Notes under the pieces: model-generated | The model's input: the letters and a program-made list of their open reading frames with translations, nothing else | What the model was told of the DNA's origin: nothing | Databases searched by the model: none | Part shown: piece by piece, positions 34,408-43,952 of the stretch | How positions within the stretch are numbered: position 1 is the stretch's first letter | Layout: each line of letters starts with the position of its first letter | DNA from: Flavobacterium aeripolare | GTDB taxonomy: Bacteria > Bacteroidota > Bacteroidia > Flavobacteriales > Flavobacteriaceae | Direction: 5' to 3' | NCBI RefSeq assembly: GCF_013294025.1 | Contig: NZ_JABSNL010000001.1 | Location: forward strand, 458,152-516,566 | DNA length: 58,415 nucleotides | Position numbers and translations under genes: made by a program

Positions 34408-36000
34408 TTATCTACTAATAGCTTTAGCTGCTTTAATAAGAGCTTCTGGACTATGGATTGAGTCGTATACAGGTAATACTTTTTTATCCGTTTTGAATAA
34501 GCCATAAACAGCAGTTTGTGCTGTTCTAACCGAATATTCGACCGTAAACACTACATCTTTTGGAACCTCAGCAAATTGTCCCAAAAAAGCAAAATTTGTA
34601 GCTCCTTTTGGTAATACTTTAGGTCGGTCGCCCTTTATACGTGGCATAAACAAACTATCAATAAAAGGCATCGCGGTAGGAATACAATTTACTTTTCCTG
34701 CTTCTGTAACGGGTTTCATTATCTCTTGAACCTTTAAATGAAACCATAGTTCCTCTAAGATTTCTGCTCCAGTACACTCCGCCATGGTTTTGTTAATGTA
34801 GTTGCCTTTTCGATCAGGGTACAAACCATATCCCCAAAAAATCTTTACATTGTCTGGTTGATTAGGAAAATGAGGTTGGCGCGCAATAACAATCGACATC
34901 AGCCAATTAGAATCGGTTGCTGTGACCAACCCTCCTGTTCCATCCGTATTTCCAGAAAAATTTTCCATATAATCATGAAACGTACTGTCTTTCAATGTAG
35001 CGGTAAAGGAATACCATTTTTGTAAATCGATAGCATCACAAAACGGACTTGGATTTCCGAACGCGCGGTCTTTTTCGGCAATTTTTTTCCATAGTTTCCA
35101 AGAACCAGATTCCTCCAGCCCCTTTAATTTTGCCGGTCTGTCCCAAGCACCATTATCTGTACTTACTGTAATGGAACCATTGGTTATAAAAACATAATCA
35201 TTCTTACTAAGTACAATTTCATTTTTATTTTTTAGATGCAGTACTGTAGCTGTTTTTTTATCAGCAGAGATATCAAAATCTACATCTACCACCTCAGAAT
35301 CCATCGTAAATTGAACACCTTCTTTTTCTAAATAACGCTTTAGCGGTACCACAACCGAATCGTACTGATTGTACTTGGTACGCAAAACGCCACCTAGCCT
35401 ATTCAATCCATCTAACATGTGAATAAAGCGTCGCATGTACCGTCGCATTTCGGCAAGACTGCTCCATTTTTGAAAGGCAAACATCGTAGACCAGATGTAC
35501 CAAAAATTAGTTTCAAAAAATTCCTGGTCAAACCAATCTAGAATTCTTTTCTTTCCTAATGATTTTTCAGATGCAAATAGTAACCTTAACAACTCCGCTT
35601 GTTCCATTAACGAAAGTCCATAAGAGGAGACATCCAATATTTTTCCCTCTTTTAAAAGTCGTGCTTGTCCGTTAGAAACAAACCGTTTATTGAATTCATC
35701 AGACTCTTCCGTTACCGTTACAAGCTGATCTTCTAGCGATGGGATTTTCGATAGTAAGTCCCAATAGCAGGTATAATGCGGTTCGTGCATGCGCCCACCG
35801 CGGACTACAAATCCATCATCTGTACTTCCTGCACCATCAAGTGCGCCACCAGCGATAGTATCTTTTTCAAGAATATGTATGTTCGACCCAAGAACTTTGG
35901 CATCTTTAATTAGGTAAACTGCGCTTGCTAATGACGCAATACCGCTCCCAATTAAATATACTTGTGCGTTTTGAGCTGTTTTATTTTTTTTAATTTTCAT
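34408..36000 (-). CDS. Oleate hydratase family protein (copy 1)
   Basis: 530 residues. FAD-binding motif GSGIASLASAVYLI, then GGALDGAG, the family signature RGGRMHEPHYTCYWDLLSKIPS, ETNFWYIWSTMFAF, RTKYNQYDSVV and a C-terminal VEYSVRTAQTAVYGL. Oleate hydratases (former myosin-cross-reactive antigens) add water to cis-9 double bonds of free unsaturated fatty acids with FAD as a structural cofactor. In the Elizabethkingia enzyme a Glu follows RGGR; here it is Met, as in some other subfamilies, so activity needs checking. Last gene of a four-gene unit beginning at 38114. Likely role: detoxifying free fatty acids or modifying lipids. Confidence 0.9.
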   Translation of the reverse strand: MKIKKNKTAQNAQVYLIGSGIASLASAVYLIKDAKVLGSNIHILEKDTIAGGALDGAGSTDDGFVVRGGRMHEPHYTCYWDLLSKIPSLEDQLVTVTEESDEFNKRFVSNGQARLLKEGKILDVSSYGLSLMEQAELLRLLFASEKSLGKKRILDWFDQEFFETNFWYIWSTMFAFQKWSSLAEMRRYMRRFIHMLDGLNRLGGVLRTKYNQYDSVVVPLKRYLEKEGVQFTMDSEVVDVDFDISADKKTATVLHLKNKNEIVLSKNDYVFITNGSITVSTDNGAWDRPAKLKGLEESGSWKLWKKIAEKDRAFGNPSPFCDAIDLQKWYSFTATLKDSTFHDYMENFSGNTDGTGGLVTATDSNWLMSIVIARQPHFPNQPDNVKIFWGYGLYPDRKGNYINKTMAECTGAEILEELWFHLKVQEIMKPVTEAGKVNCIPTAMPFIDSLFMPRIKGDRPKVLPKGATNFAFLGQFAEVPKDVVFTVEYSVRTAQTAVYGLFKTDKKVLPVYDSIHSPEALIKAAKAISR

Positions 36001-36054
36001 GAGTTTATTTTGATATTATATTTCAATTACGCTGCTATGCAGTATTTTTTCAGC

Positions 36055-36555
36055 TTATTTTACATTGTCTTTAAAAAGGTCTTTTATAGCAGTGCCCATC
36101 TCATCCATATCATGATTGAACTCTCTTTCAAATTTATTTTCTTCTTCTTTGGCTGAATCTTTCATTTCCTTGACATCTTCAGTAAACTCTTTCCCTCTTT
36201 TAACTAATTTTTCTTTTTGCACTGCGTTCTTTTTTTCTAGCTCATCTACTTTTACTGTCAATTTTACTTTTTCTGCTTTATCTGCTTTAGCAATTTTATC
36301 TCTAAGTGCTTTAATTTGAGAATCTGTATTTTCAATGGCTATTTTAGCCGAAGCTTCAAACTTTTTCCAATCTGCATGCACGGCTTCTTTGGTATCAACA
36401 CTAGTATCTTTTGCTCCTTCTAATAAATCTTGGTTTAGTTCTGTAACATCCTCTTTTACAGCTGATGCATCTTCTTTAGTTGTCTTTCCACAACTCGTTA
36501 AAATAGTTCCTGCCATCAATGTAATCATGGTTAAGGATAAAAATTTTGTTTTCAT
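36055..36555 (-). CDS. Small coiled-coil lipoprotein
   Basis: 166 residues. Lipoprotein signal with lipobox LTSCGK (Cys22), then an almost wholly helical, charged body (ASAKIAIENTDSQIKALRDKIAKADK and onwards) with heptad patterns. There are no enzymatic motifs. It is anchored to a membrane and resembles envelope-stress lipoproteins. It is 11 bp downstream of the phosphoglycerate mutase gene and 54 bp before the oleate hydratase. The function is unknown. Confidence 0.85.
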   Translation of the reverse strand: MKTKFLSLTMITLMAGTILTSCGKTTKEDASAVKEDVTELNQDLLEGAKDTSVDTKEAVHADWKKFEASAKIAIENTDSQIKALRDKIAKADKAEKVKLTVKVDELEKKNAVQKEKLVKRGKEFTEDVKEMKDSAKEEENKFEREFNHDMDEMGTAIKDLFKDNVK

Positions 36556-36566
36556 AATGGGTTGTT

Positions 36567-37271
36567 TTAAATGGTTATTTTTTGTTCTAATTTATATTGC
36601 TTTTTTAAAATCATGTTAGTATCAAATTCATAAATATTTACCATTCCTGTTTGCACCGTAACCTTTGGTATATCAGCAGAAGCAATATTTTCAATATGTG
36701 CCATTAGTGCTCTAATCGAATTTCCATGTGCAGCAACTAAGACAGTTTTTCCTTTGACTAGATCTGGTATAATGACCTCAAAAAAGTATTGTACTACGCG
36801 CACTTCTGTTTGTTCTAATGATTCACTTGCTGGCAAATCGTTGCTATTGATATTATCATACAAATGATCAAATTTGGGGTGTCTTTTATCAGTAAGTAAC
36901 AAACTGGGAGGTGGAGTGCTAAAACCTCTTCGCACTTTTAAAAAGAGTTCCTCTCCCACTGCTGCTTTTATCTCCTCTTTATTTTGACCTTGCCAAGCAC
37001 CATAATTTCGTTCGTTTAGTTTCCAACTTTTTATGAAATCGATGTGCATCATATTAGCATGTTCCAAGATAATTAGTCCTGTACGGATGGCTCTTTTAAG
37101 ATAAGAGGAATAACAAATATCAATAGCAATACGGTGTTCTTTGATGATTTTGCCCGCTATATTTGCTTCCACTATACCTTCGGGAGCAAGGTCGACATTG
37201 GTCCAGCCAGTAAATACGTTGGCTATATTCCACAAACTTTTTCCGTGCCTTACCAATATCAGTTTTCCCAT
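36567..37271 (-). CDS. gpmA: 2,3-bisphosphoglycerate-dependent phosphoglycerate mutase
   Basis: 234 residues. LVRHGKSLWN carries the catalytic His and the Arg of the RHG motif; SSYLKRAIRT, LNERNYGAWQGQNKEE and AAHGNSIRALM complete the active site of the cofactor-dependent mutase, and the insertion of about 90 residues is full-length. The more usual LRHGQSEWN is here VRHGKSLWN. It interconverts 3- and 2-phosphoglycerate in glycolysis. Its neighbours are stress genes, so it may be a second, condition-specific isozyme. Second gene of the 38114-34408 unit. Confidence 0.92.
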   Translation of the reverse strand: MGKLILVRHGKSLWNIANVFTGWTNVDLAPEGIVEANIAGKIIKEHRIAIDICYSSYLKRAIRTGLIILEHANMMHIDFIKSWKLNERNYGAWQGQNKEEIKAAVGEELFLKVRRGFSTPPPSLLLTDKRHPKFDHLYDNINSNDLPASESLEQTEVRVVQYFFEVIIPDLVKGKTVLVAAHGNSIRALMAHIENIASADIPKVTVQTGMVNIYEFDTNMILKKQYKLEQKITI

Positions 37272-37295
37272 ATAAGTTTACTTATGAAATGTTTA

Positions 37296-38114
37296 TTAAT
37301 CCCTTATTTCTTCGTATAAAACGTTAAGTAAGTGAGCTAATTTTTCTTGTTGTTTTTGTAGTCTCTTTTTTATTGAGTTTATTTTTGCTTTAGCAAATAC
37401 ATCTTCAACGGCATGTTCATAGTCTTTAAGACGGGATTCTAATTTCTTAATTCTATCTTTTGTTATGTCTTTTACTTCTTTTAAAGCCGATTTCCTTTTA
37501 CCTTCAAAAGCTGCTATTTTCGACTCTCTTTTTGATTTCAAATCGGTAATCTTAGCTTTAATTTTGTCTTTTTCTTTTGTAGTCGCTTTTCTCAGTTGCT
37601 CACGTTCTTCTTCAATTTTATCTTCGATGTCTTCTATATGCCCGTCGATATAATCGTCAAAATCAATCCCAGCTTCACTTCTAATAATTTCTGACGCAAA
37701 AGGTTTTACGACATCATCAATAAATAGCGAACTGTCTTCGCCAACCATGGCAATAATTGCTATAGTTCCTATATTCATTTTGTTACTCACTTTCTGGATA
37801 AGTGCTTCTCCAAAATCATGACGACTCACATCCCATGCTGCTCCTGCAACTACACCTGTATACAAGCCTACAATTAATCCTACAGGACCCGCAACAGAAC
37901 CTAAGAGCCCACCAAGAGCGATTACTGTTAACGTTCTCCAACCTTCCCCTTGCTCCTTGTAAAATAAAATTCCGTACTGATTGTGCTCTATTTTACGAAT
38001 CATTAAATGTTCATAAAGCGTTATATCACCATACCCATCTAACTCTTTGATCTTGTGCAAAGCCTTTATTGCATTTTCTTCTTCCGTGAACGGGATCACT
38101 ATTATATTTGTCAT
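37296..38114 (-). CDS. DUF1269-type membrane-associated protein with long coiled coil
   Basis: 272 residues. The N-terminal half (NIIVIPFTEEENAIKALHKIKEL, YKEQGEGWRTL, then a Gly-rich hydrophobic GGLLGSVAGPVGLIVGLYTGVVAGAA) matches DUF1269. The C-terminal half (about 150-270) is a charged coiled coil. The middle glycine-rich segment could insert into a membrane. Members are often found with stress genes, but the biochemical role is unknown. First gene of a four-gene unit. I found no operator upstream (38115-38262). Confidence 0.85.
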   Translation of the reverse strand: MTNIIVIPFTEEENAIKALHKIKELDGYGDITLYEHLMIRKIEHNQYGILFYKEQGEGWRTLTVIALGGLLGSVAGPVGLIVGLYTGVVAGAAWDVSRHDFGEALIQKVSNKMNIGTIAIIAMVGEDSSLFIDDVVKPFASEIIRSEAGIDFDDYIDGHIEDIEDKIEEEREQLRKATTKEKDKIKAKITDLKSKRESKIAAFEGKRKSALKEVKDITKDRIKKLESRLKDYEHAVEDVFAKAKINSIKKRLQKQQEKLAHLLNVLYEEIRD

Positions 38115-38262
38115 AATTTTCGATTATAAACTGTAGTTCTTTGCTTTTATATAATGAAATACTTTTACTGAGAATTCTTCGGTTCCCTACAAGCTCTTTC
38201 TATTTTTTAAAAACTGAAAGATGAAGATCCATATTTTTCCGAGGAAAGTACTTTGTGTTTAA

Positions 38263-39570
38263 CTATACGTTAATTTTATCTTTTTTAAGGCCAGTCTCAT
38301 TAATAAAGAAGCTTAGAATAAGTGCTACTACAATAGCTCCTATAAGAGGAAGAAGCGCTTCCTGAAACTGAGTTAAAGTTAGGGAGCTGTCTGGTGTAGG
38401 TCCCATTAAAAAAGAGACAAAAGGTGACAATAATCCAGTTGTTCCAAAAACAATAAAATTCATGGAACCTGCTGCTGTCCCTTTTACCTCAGGTGGATTT
38501 GCTTCTTTAATCATAGAAAAAGGAATCATAGCTGCTCCTGAAGCAATACCTAAAATTAGTGCTACGGAATATCGCATCCAGATGGTGCTTTCTGCAGGCA
38601 TATAAACAGCTGTAATTCCGACAACCAACATAACAAGAGCTCCCCCAATTAAGACAGGTTTCCTTTTACCCATTTTATCCGAAATATAACCGAGCAAAGG
38701 ACACCCTATTACCCACCCAATAGGGACTATTGAGGCAATTGAAGCTGCATCCGACATGGGTAAATTCTCGCCGGAATGTAGAAATGAAGTTGCCCAAACA
38801 AGAGCTCCAATAGTGGTTGGAACAAAAAGAAGCCCACCGATAATTCCAGCGTACCAACTCTGGGGATTCCCAAAGACAATTTTGAAAGGTGAAACTAAGC
38901 TTTTTATAGAAAGTGAGCCATGATGCGTTGCGCTATCACCAGAGTCCTTGGGCATCACGAACCATGTCGCAATCGCCAGCACAAACCCAATAAAACCAAA
39001 CGTGATCCACACTGTTTGCCAAGGTACTTGAAAACTTCCAGTAGGATCTATTGCCATGTGAACAGGTTTAGAACCAAACGCTGCACCAGCCATACCTAGA
39101 CATTGTGTCAAGCCTATAAATATGGCGAGCATTCTTGCTGGAAGATATCTCGCAGCTACATAAGATGCTCCTATAAATCCAAATATCGCCCCGATAGCCT
39201 GAAGTACAAATCCTATCATTCCAGCGATTTCACTACCCTGCGCAAATAGTAAACAACCAACACCAACTACTGCGATACCAGCTGGAATAGTACGATGAGC
39301 TCCGTAACGATCTAATAAAACTCCCGCTACTAGTGCCATTATCGCGTAGGCTATATAATATGCCGAAATAATTGACCCTATTTCATTTTCGCCCCAAGCT
39401 GCTGTCAATTCTGACTGCATGACTCCTGGTGCAGATCGCACAGCATATTGATAAAAATAGAAAAGCGCGCAAAGAAACCAAGCTAGAAGATAAACCTTCT
39501 TTAACTTTAATGGGGGGGATTTTGCCGTTCCCATGTTAGTACTAGTGGAGTTAGACTCGTTTGTCGTCAT
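38263..39570 (-). CDS. Major facilitator superfamily transporter
   Basis: 435 residues with 12 membrane helices. MFS motif A-like loop DRYGAHRTIPAG between TM2 and TM3 and its counterpart SDKMGKRKPVLIGG in the second half. The N-terminus has a Ser/Thr-rich soluble tail of about 25 residues. The nearest pattern is the group of organic-acid (hexuronate or oxalate/formate type) porters, but the substrate cannot be read. It is the third gene of the oleate hydratase - pyruvate decarboxylase - MFS unit, so it could export or import an organic acid linked to pyruvate metabolism. Confidence 0.85.
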   Translation of the reverse strand: MTTNESNSTSTNMGTAKSPPLKLKKVYLLAWFLCALFYFYQYAVRSAPGVMQSELTAAWGENEIGSIISAYYIAYAIMALVAGVLLDRYGAHRTIPAGIAVVGVGCLLFAQGSEIAGMIGFVLQAIGAIFGFIGASYVAARYLPARMLAIFIGLTQCLGMAGAAFGSKPVHMAIDPTGSFQVPWQTVWITFGFIGFVLAIATWFVMPKDSGDSATHHGSLSIKSLVSPFKIVFGNPQSWYAGIIGGLLFVPTTIGALVWATSFLHSGENLPMSDAASIASIVPIGWVIGCPLLGYISDKMGKRKPVLIGGALVMLVVGITAVYMPAESTIWMRYSVALILGIASGAAMIPFSMIKEANPPEVKGTAAGSMNFIVFGTTGLLSPFVSFLMGPTPDSSLTLTQFQEALLPLIGAIVVALILSFFINETGLKKDKINV

Positions 39571-39642
39571 ACTGTTATTTTTTAATTATTTAATGAATTT
39601 TAAATGCTCTTAATTGACTTATTAGTCATTGAGAATTCTTTT

Positions 39643-41343
39643 CTAACGTAAACTTGGCGGACGACCATTTGCCTTAGCGACTAGATGTCCCCATGATATA
39701 AGTTCTGCTGTACAATCGTCACGATCAATCACACATTCTATTAAAGTTGGACCCTCTTGATTAGCGAGTGCCTTCTTAATAGCATCCGCTAGTTCCCCTC
39801 CTGTTTGCGCTTTAAAACCAAGCCCTTTTCCGTCCTCAGCATTGAAAGCTTTGATAAGACCTGCATAGTCCCAATTTTTGATATTATTATAAGGACCATC
39901 ATGGATTTCGACTTCAATGGTATATCCTCGATTGTTAATTAAAAAAATAATAACAGGTAGTTTACGACGAATCATTTGTGCTACTTCTTGCGCTGTTAGT
40001 TGAAAAGAACCATCTCCAGTTAATGAAATAATGCGTCGTTGATTTGATGCTGAAACAGCATATCCAAAAACTGAAGGTATGGACCATCCAATATGTCCCC
40101 ACTGCATTTCTACCTCAAAACGAGCACCATCAGGCAGATAAAGCGCAACACCACCAAACCAAGAGTCGCCAGTCTCAGCAAAAATGGTTGTTTGCGGTGT
40201 GATCAATTGTTGGACTTGTCTGAACAATTCGCTTCGCATTAGCTTTGTATCTGGAGCCGCCTCTTTTACTGCTTCTCTCTTGTATTTGATACGTTCAAAC
40301 TCAACCATTGTAGCTGGCTTTTTTTCTACCTTACGAGCAAGCGCCGAAAGAAAGTCACGTAAGTGAAGGTCTGAAAAATCGTGTCCTAACATACGAACGT
40401 TCTTCTGATCCGCAATCATTACGTTCGGACCTTCTGGCATTGCAGTCCAACCAACAGTAGAATAATCATTAAAGAGTGGCGCTAGACATATAATACTGTC
40501 TGACCAGTCTACAATTTCTTGTGCACCCGGAGCGCTAACTTCTCCCCAATATACACCTACAAATTGTGGATGCTCTTCTGGGAAGAAGCTTTTTGCTGCA
40601 GCCATCACCGCTACAGAACACCCAAGTGCTTCTGCAAGTTGTATCGCTTCTTTTTCTGCACCAGCTGCTCGTAGCTTACTACCAATCAATAGTACAGGTT
40701 TTTCTTTACTAGCCAAGAATGCTACAGCCGTTTCTACTGCTTTATCTAATGTTTCTTTATCACTTGGAATTTCACTAAGGACAGCACTTGCAGGTCCAGG
40801 TGCAGCACACGGAAGTCCAGCTACATTACAAGCAATCTCAATATATGCAGGCTTCTTTTCGCGTAAAGCGGTACGAATAGCATGATCTATCAGCGATGGT
40901 GCCTCTTGTGCTGATGTAATAGATACTGCAGCACACGTGATGTGTTTGGCCATTTCAAGTTGGTAACTAAAATCATGTGTTCCTAGTGTATGATGTAATA
41001 AATGGTTTGTTCCATAATCATTGCTGTTTGGTGCTCCCACTATCAGAATCACTGGAAGGTTCTCAGCATAAGCCCCTCCAATGGCATCAAAAGCAGATAG
41101 TGCTCCAACACTAAAAGTTACTACTGCAGCTGCAGCTCCGTTTGCACGTGCGTATCCTTCAGCACTAAAGCCACAATTTAATTCATTAGTGCAATACACT
41201 TGATCCATTTCTTTGTTTGCTAAAAGCTGATCAAGCAACACAAGATTGTAGTCACCTGCGACAGCAAAATGGTGTTTCAAACCGATATCTTGTAAACGTT
41301 TGGCTAAATAAGTTCCAACCGTGTATTCTTTTTCTTTTTTCAT
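39643..41343 (-). CDS. pdc: Pyruvate decarboxylase (Zymomonas type)
   Basis: 566 residues, close to the 568 of Zymomonas mobilis PDC and very similar along most of its length ([63 protein letters not shown]). The catalytic set is complete: Asp31 (AGDYN), Glu54 (NELNCG), the double His117-118 (LLHHTLG), the ThDP motif GDGSFQL...INN, and the Glu in GYTIEVEIH. It converts pyruvate to acetaldehyde and CO2. Indolepyruvate decarboxylase is a less likely reading given the resemblance to PDC. It sits in an operon behind the FNR-like operator, which makes sense for a fermentative enzyme. True PDC is rare in bacteria, so acquisition by transfer is likely. No alcohol dehydrogenase is in the window. Confidence 0.93.
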   Translation of the reverse strand: MKKEKEYTVGTYLAKRLQDIGLKHHFAVAGDYNLVLLDQLLANKEMDQVYCTNELNCGFSAEGYARANGAAAAVVTFSVGALSAFDAIGGAYAENLPVILIVGAPNSNDYGTNHLLHHTLGTHDFSYQLEMAKHITCAAVSITSAQEAPSLIDHAIRTALREKKPAYIEIACNVAGLPCAAPGPASAVLSEIPSDKETLDKAVETAVAFLASKEKPVLLIGSKLRAAGAEKEAIQLAEALGCSVAVMAAAKSFFPEEHPQFVGVYWGEVSAPGAQEIVDWSDSIICLAPLFNDYSTVGWTAMPEGPNVMIADQKNVRMLGHDFSDLHLRDFLSALARKVEKKPATMVEFERIKYKREAVKEAAPDTKLMRSELFRQVQQLITPQTTIFAETGDSWFGGVALYLPDGARFEVEMQWGHIGWSIPSVFGYAVSASNQRRIISLTGDGSFQLTAQEVAQMIRRKLPVIIFLINNRGYTIEVEIHDGPYNNIKNWDYAGLIKAFNAEDGKGLGFKAQTGGELADAIKKALANQEGPTLIECVIDRDDCTAELISWGHLVAKANGRPPSLR

Positions 41344-41411
41344 GTTTCTATTATTTTATATTAAAGTCTTCACTTTTGCTCTAATAAGTATTTGTATTTC
41401 AGAGTTATTTT

Positions 41412-43016
41412 TTAATGAAATGCTTTTACTAAGGTTTCTATTTCAACCTTTATACTTTTATCAAATTTTGTAATTGGCGGAATTTCAAGATCAATTTCTA
41501 GTAGTTCATAAACCGCCATTTGGGCAGCTCTTATCGAGTATTCCACAGTAAAAACTACATCATCTGGAATCTCAACAAACTGACTTACAAACGCGAGGTT
41601 TTTTGAGTTTTTAGGCACTGGCAGCGGCCTGTCAGTAGATAATCGCGGCATGAACATACTGGTGATGTACGGCATTCTACAAGGAATGCAAATGGCATTA
41701 GCAAACACCACATTGTAATCAAATTTTAAGTGCCCGCATAGTTCACGAAGAATTTCTTCTCCTGAACAATCTGTCATGGGTTTCCCTACAAAATTCCCAA
41801 CGCGGTCAGGATGTAAACCATAAGTAAAAAACACCTGCACATTCTCTGGTTGCTCTCTATAGTGAGGTTGCTTGTTTAATGAAAAACTCATGAACCAATT
41901 AGAATCTTTAAGTGTAACCTGACTTCCTGTTCCTGCTTTGTTACCAGAAAATTTTTCCATTTGATCAAAGAAAACAGTGTCTTTTAATGTAACTGTAAAA
42001 GATTCCCAGAACGATTCTGCTATATTGGAGTTAAACACTTCTGGTTTACCAAATCCAGGATATTTTTTAGCTAGTTTTTCCCAAATTGCCCAGCCTTGAC
42101 TGTCTTCTTTTGTATAGAATTGAGGAGCTGTTGTCATAGATCCATAACTAGAAGCGTCTGTCATAGATCCATTTTGAAGGAATACCAGGTTATCGGCATC
42201 AATACCAACTGAGGTACTAGCTCCATCATTTTCATAAAAAAGGTTTTTAACGACCACTTTTTCGGTTCCAGTTTTTGAATCCAATTCGTAAGCAGTATCT
42301 AAATCCATTACCGTGTAATTCTTCATAAAATTCACTCCACGCGACTTCAACCAAACAACCAACGGAAGAATCATAGAGTCATATTGGTTATAAACGGTAC
42401 GTTTTACGCCTGTCATTGTCTCTACATTAGGAAATTCTTGCATGAATCGGTGCAAATAACGTTTGAACTCTACTGCGCTATGCCAAGGTGAAAAAGCAAA
42501 ACTAGTACGCCACATGAACCAAAAATTAGTCTCAAAAAACGAAGGTGAAAACCAATCAGAAATACAGCTATTGCCCAATTTTTCTTCACTAGCTTCACTT
42601 AGTTTCAACAATTCTGCACGATTTTCCATCGAGAAATCAAGTTTAGAGGCATCAACTATTGCGCGGTTTTTGTCAATTAAACGAGCTTTTGCATTTGATT
42701 TTACGCGCTCATTAAATGCAACTGTTTCTTCATAAACAGAAGTATTAGGATCTGTAAGCGATGGAATAGACTTGAATAAATCCCAAGTGCATTCATAGAT
42801 ATTTAAAGTCAGCATGCGCGATCCACGCAGTGTATACCCTTTTTCAGGGTTTCCACCTGCGTCTAGACTTCCGCCTAAAACGGGTAAACTTTCATAGATC
42901 GTAATATTTTCACCGGCTACTCCACCATCACGAATTAAAAATACTGCTGCTGCTAATGATCCTATTCCGCCACCTATGAAATAGGCTTTTTTATCTTTAT
43001 TACTTTTCATAATCAA
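41412..43016 (-). CDS. Oleate hydratase family protein (copy 2)
   Basis: 534 residues, paralog of 34408-36000 (shared ETNFWFMWRTSFAF, YNQYDSMILPL, VEYSIRAAQMAVYELL). FAD site GGGIGSLAAAVFLI and the signature RGSRMLTLNIYECTWDLFKSIPS, again with Met instead of Glu after the Arg. It is the first gene of the operon with pyruvate decarboxylase and MFS and follows the FNR-like operator with a leader of about 114 nt. Hydration of membrane-derived unsaturated fatty acids under low oxygen is plausible, since the reaction needs no oxygen. Confidence 0.9.
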   Translation of the reverse strand: MIMKSNKDKKAYFIGGGIGSLAAAVFLIRDGGVAGENITIYESLPVLGGSLDAGGNPEKGYTLRGSRMLTLNIYECTWDLFKSIPSLTDPNTSVYEETVAFNERVKSNAKARLIDKNRAIVDASKLDFSMENRAELLKLSEASEEKLGNSCISDWFSPSFFETNFWFMWRTSFAFSPWHSAVEFKRYLHRFMQEFPNVETMTGVKRTVYNQYDSMILPLVVWLKSRGVNFMKNYTVMDLDTAYELDSKTGTEKVVVKNLFYENDGASTSVGIDADNLVFLQNGSMTDASSYGSMTTAPQFYTKEDSQGWAIWEKLAKKYPGFGKPEVFNSNIAESFWESFTVTLKDTVFFDQMEKFSGNKAGTGSQVTLKDSNWFMSFSLNKQPHYREQPENVQVFFTYGLHPDRVGNFVGKPMTDCSGEEILRELCGHLKFDYNVVFANAICIPCRMPYITSMFMPRLSTDRPLPVPKNSKNLAFVSQFVEIPDDVVFTVEYSIRAAQMAVYELLEIDLEIPPITKFDKSIKVEIETLVKAFH

Positions 43017-43136
43017 AATATATTATTCGTTTTGTTATTTTGTCATTATTGCTTCCTATAGTGAGTTATTACTACACCATTTTTTAAAATTCTGTTTACC
43101 GTTATGGAAGAGTTCACTTATCAAAATTTCAAATTT

Positions 43137-43179
43137 CAAAATTAGGTGGTTAGAAAGACTGTTGCACTGACCTAGATCA
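43137..43179 (-). promoter_or_regulatory. CRP/FNR-type operator and promoter of the oleate hydratase - PDC - MFS operon
   Basis: Minus strand: TGATCTAGGTCA (43179-43168), 23 nt, perfect TAATTTTG (43144-43137). Predicted start about 43130. Confidence 0.84.
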
Positions 43180-43230
43180 GCTAGGTTAAAAAAGACGAAA
43201 TCAATTTAATTTTGAGGATTAACAATGATC

Positions 43231-43333
43231 GTGCGTGAGGGATTGAAGTGAAAATCCCACAGCAAACTCCCAATTTTTATTGGGAGTGCAGCAAGGAATT
43301 GTAGCGGAAAGCCCGACCCTTGTGGTCACGCCC
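43231..43333. repeat. Structured intergenic element (flavobacterial repeat-like)
   Basis: About 103 bp that is more GC-rich than its surroundings. The ends GTGCGTGA (43231-43238) and TCACGCCC (43326-43333) nearly pair. Inside are two hairpins: GGGATT / AATCCC (43239-43258) and a perfect 8-bp ACTCCCAA / TTGGGAGT (43266-43287), then a GCGGAAAGCCCGACCC stretch. It resembles repeats I associate from memory with intergenic regions of flavobacteria; this was not verified. It could be a REP-like mobile repeat or a structured RNA. Confidence 0.5.
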
Positions 43334-43394
43334 AAACAATTTTTACAGTTTATCTATTCCTGAATTTATAAGTCTTACATTTTTGCCACAAAAA

Positions 43395-43433
43395 AAAGGT
43401 TGGCTACCAAATTAAAATTAGTAGTCAACCTTT
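43395..43433. terminator. Terminator after the 43479-43865 gene
   Basis: AAAGGTTGGCTAC pairs with GTAGTCAACCTTT (one G-T pair). The minus strand ends in a run of eight T. It lies 45 bp after the stop at 43479. Confidence 0.8.
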
Positions 43434-43478
43434 GTTTTTATCATTCTATTTAGGAAAATAAAATAGTGATCTTTAGAA

Positions 43479-43865
43479 TTACATATACTTTTCAAGAAAT
43501 CTAAAAAATTCTTTCTTTAATTCAGCATAAATATGTCTTTGCGTTTCTATTTTATCTCTAAATTCTAAATGCTGTTTAGTTGATTGAATATCTAACGCAT
43601 CCTCACCAATCATGCTTTGTCCAGCGATACGCTCTTCGTGTTTTTCAATAAGTTCTTGTAGATCTTCGATGACACCACCGTGCAACACAAATTCGTTTTG
43701 ATAGTGCTCTAATTGAGCCAATACGTCCTTGTCTGTCCAGCGCGTTACGAGTTCGCTCAGTTTATTGTTGAAGAATAGTAGTTCGCCCTTCCATAAGGCA
43801 AGTTCCCCTTTCCATTGTTCGTGTTCAAAATGCATATTGGAGTTGTATAAAACTTCTTTTTTCAT
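43479..43865 (-). CDS. Hypothetical helical protein under the CRP/FNR-type operator
   Basis: 128 residues, acidic, helical throughout (MHFEHEQWKGELALWKGELLFFNNKLSELV, then QLEHYQNEFVLHGGVIEDLQELIEKHEERI and KIETQRHIYAELKKEFFRFLEKYM). A three-helix bundle or coiled coil is likely; the His and Glu pairs could bind metal but no known motif is complete. Soluble, no signal peptide. It is alone between a strong operator-promoter and a terminator, so it is a dedicated target of the regulon. I do not recognise a family. Confidence 0.82.
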   Translation of the reverse strand: MKKEVLYNSNMHFEHEQWKGELALWKGELLFFNNKLSELVTRWTDKDVLAQLEHYQNEFVLHGGVIEDLQELIEKHEERIAGQSMIGEDALDIQSTKQHLEFRDKIETQRHIYAELKKEFFRFLEKYM

Positions 43866-43909
43866 GATTTAGGCTTTTAATGTTAATACTGTGTGCAGTA
43901 AATATTTAT

Positions 43910-43952
43910 CAAAAGTATTTCATATCAAGGTTATTGTAAATGACCTAGGTCA
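43910..43952 (-). promoter_or_regulatory. CRP/FNR-type operator and promoter of 43479-43865
   Basis: Minus strand: TGACCTAGGTCA (43952-43941), a perfect 12-bp palindrome, 23 nt, perfect TACTTTTG (43917-43910). Leader about 38 nt. Best-matching example in the window. Confidence 0.85.

Noticed and set aside
39615..39628. TGACTTATTAGTCA as another operator
   Set aside because: The half-sites are separated by 8 nt instead of 6, and no -7 box stands at 23 nt.
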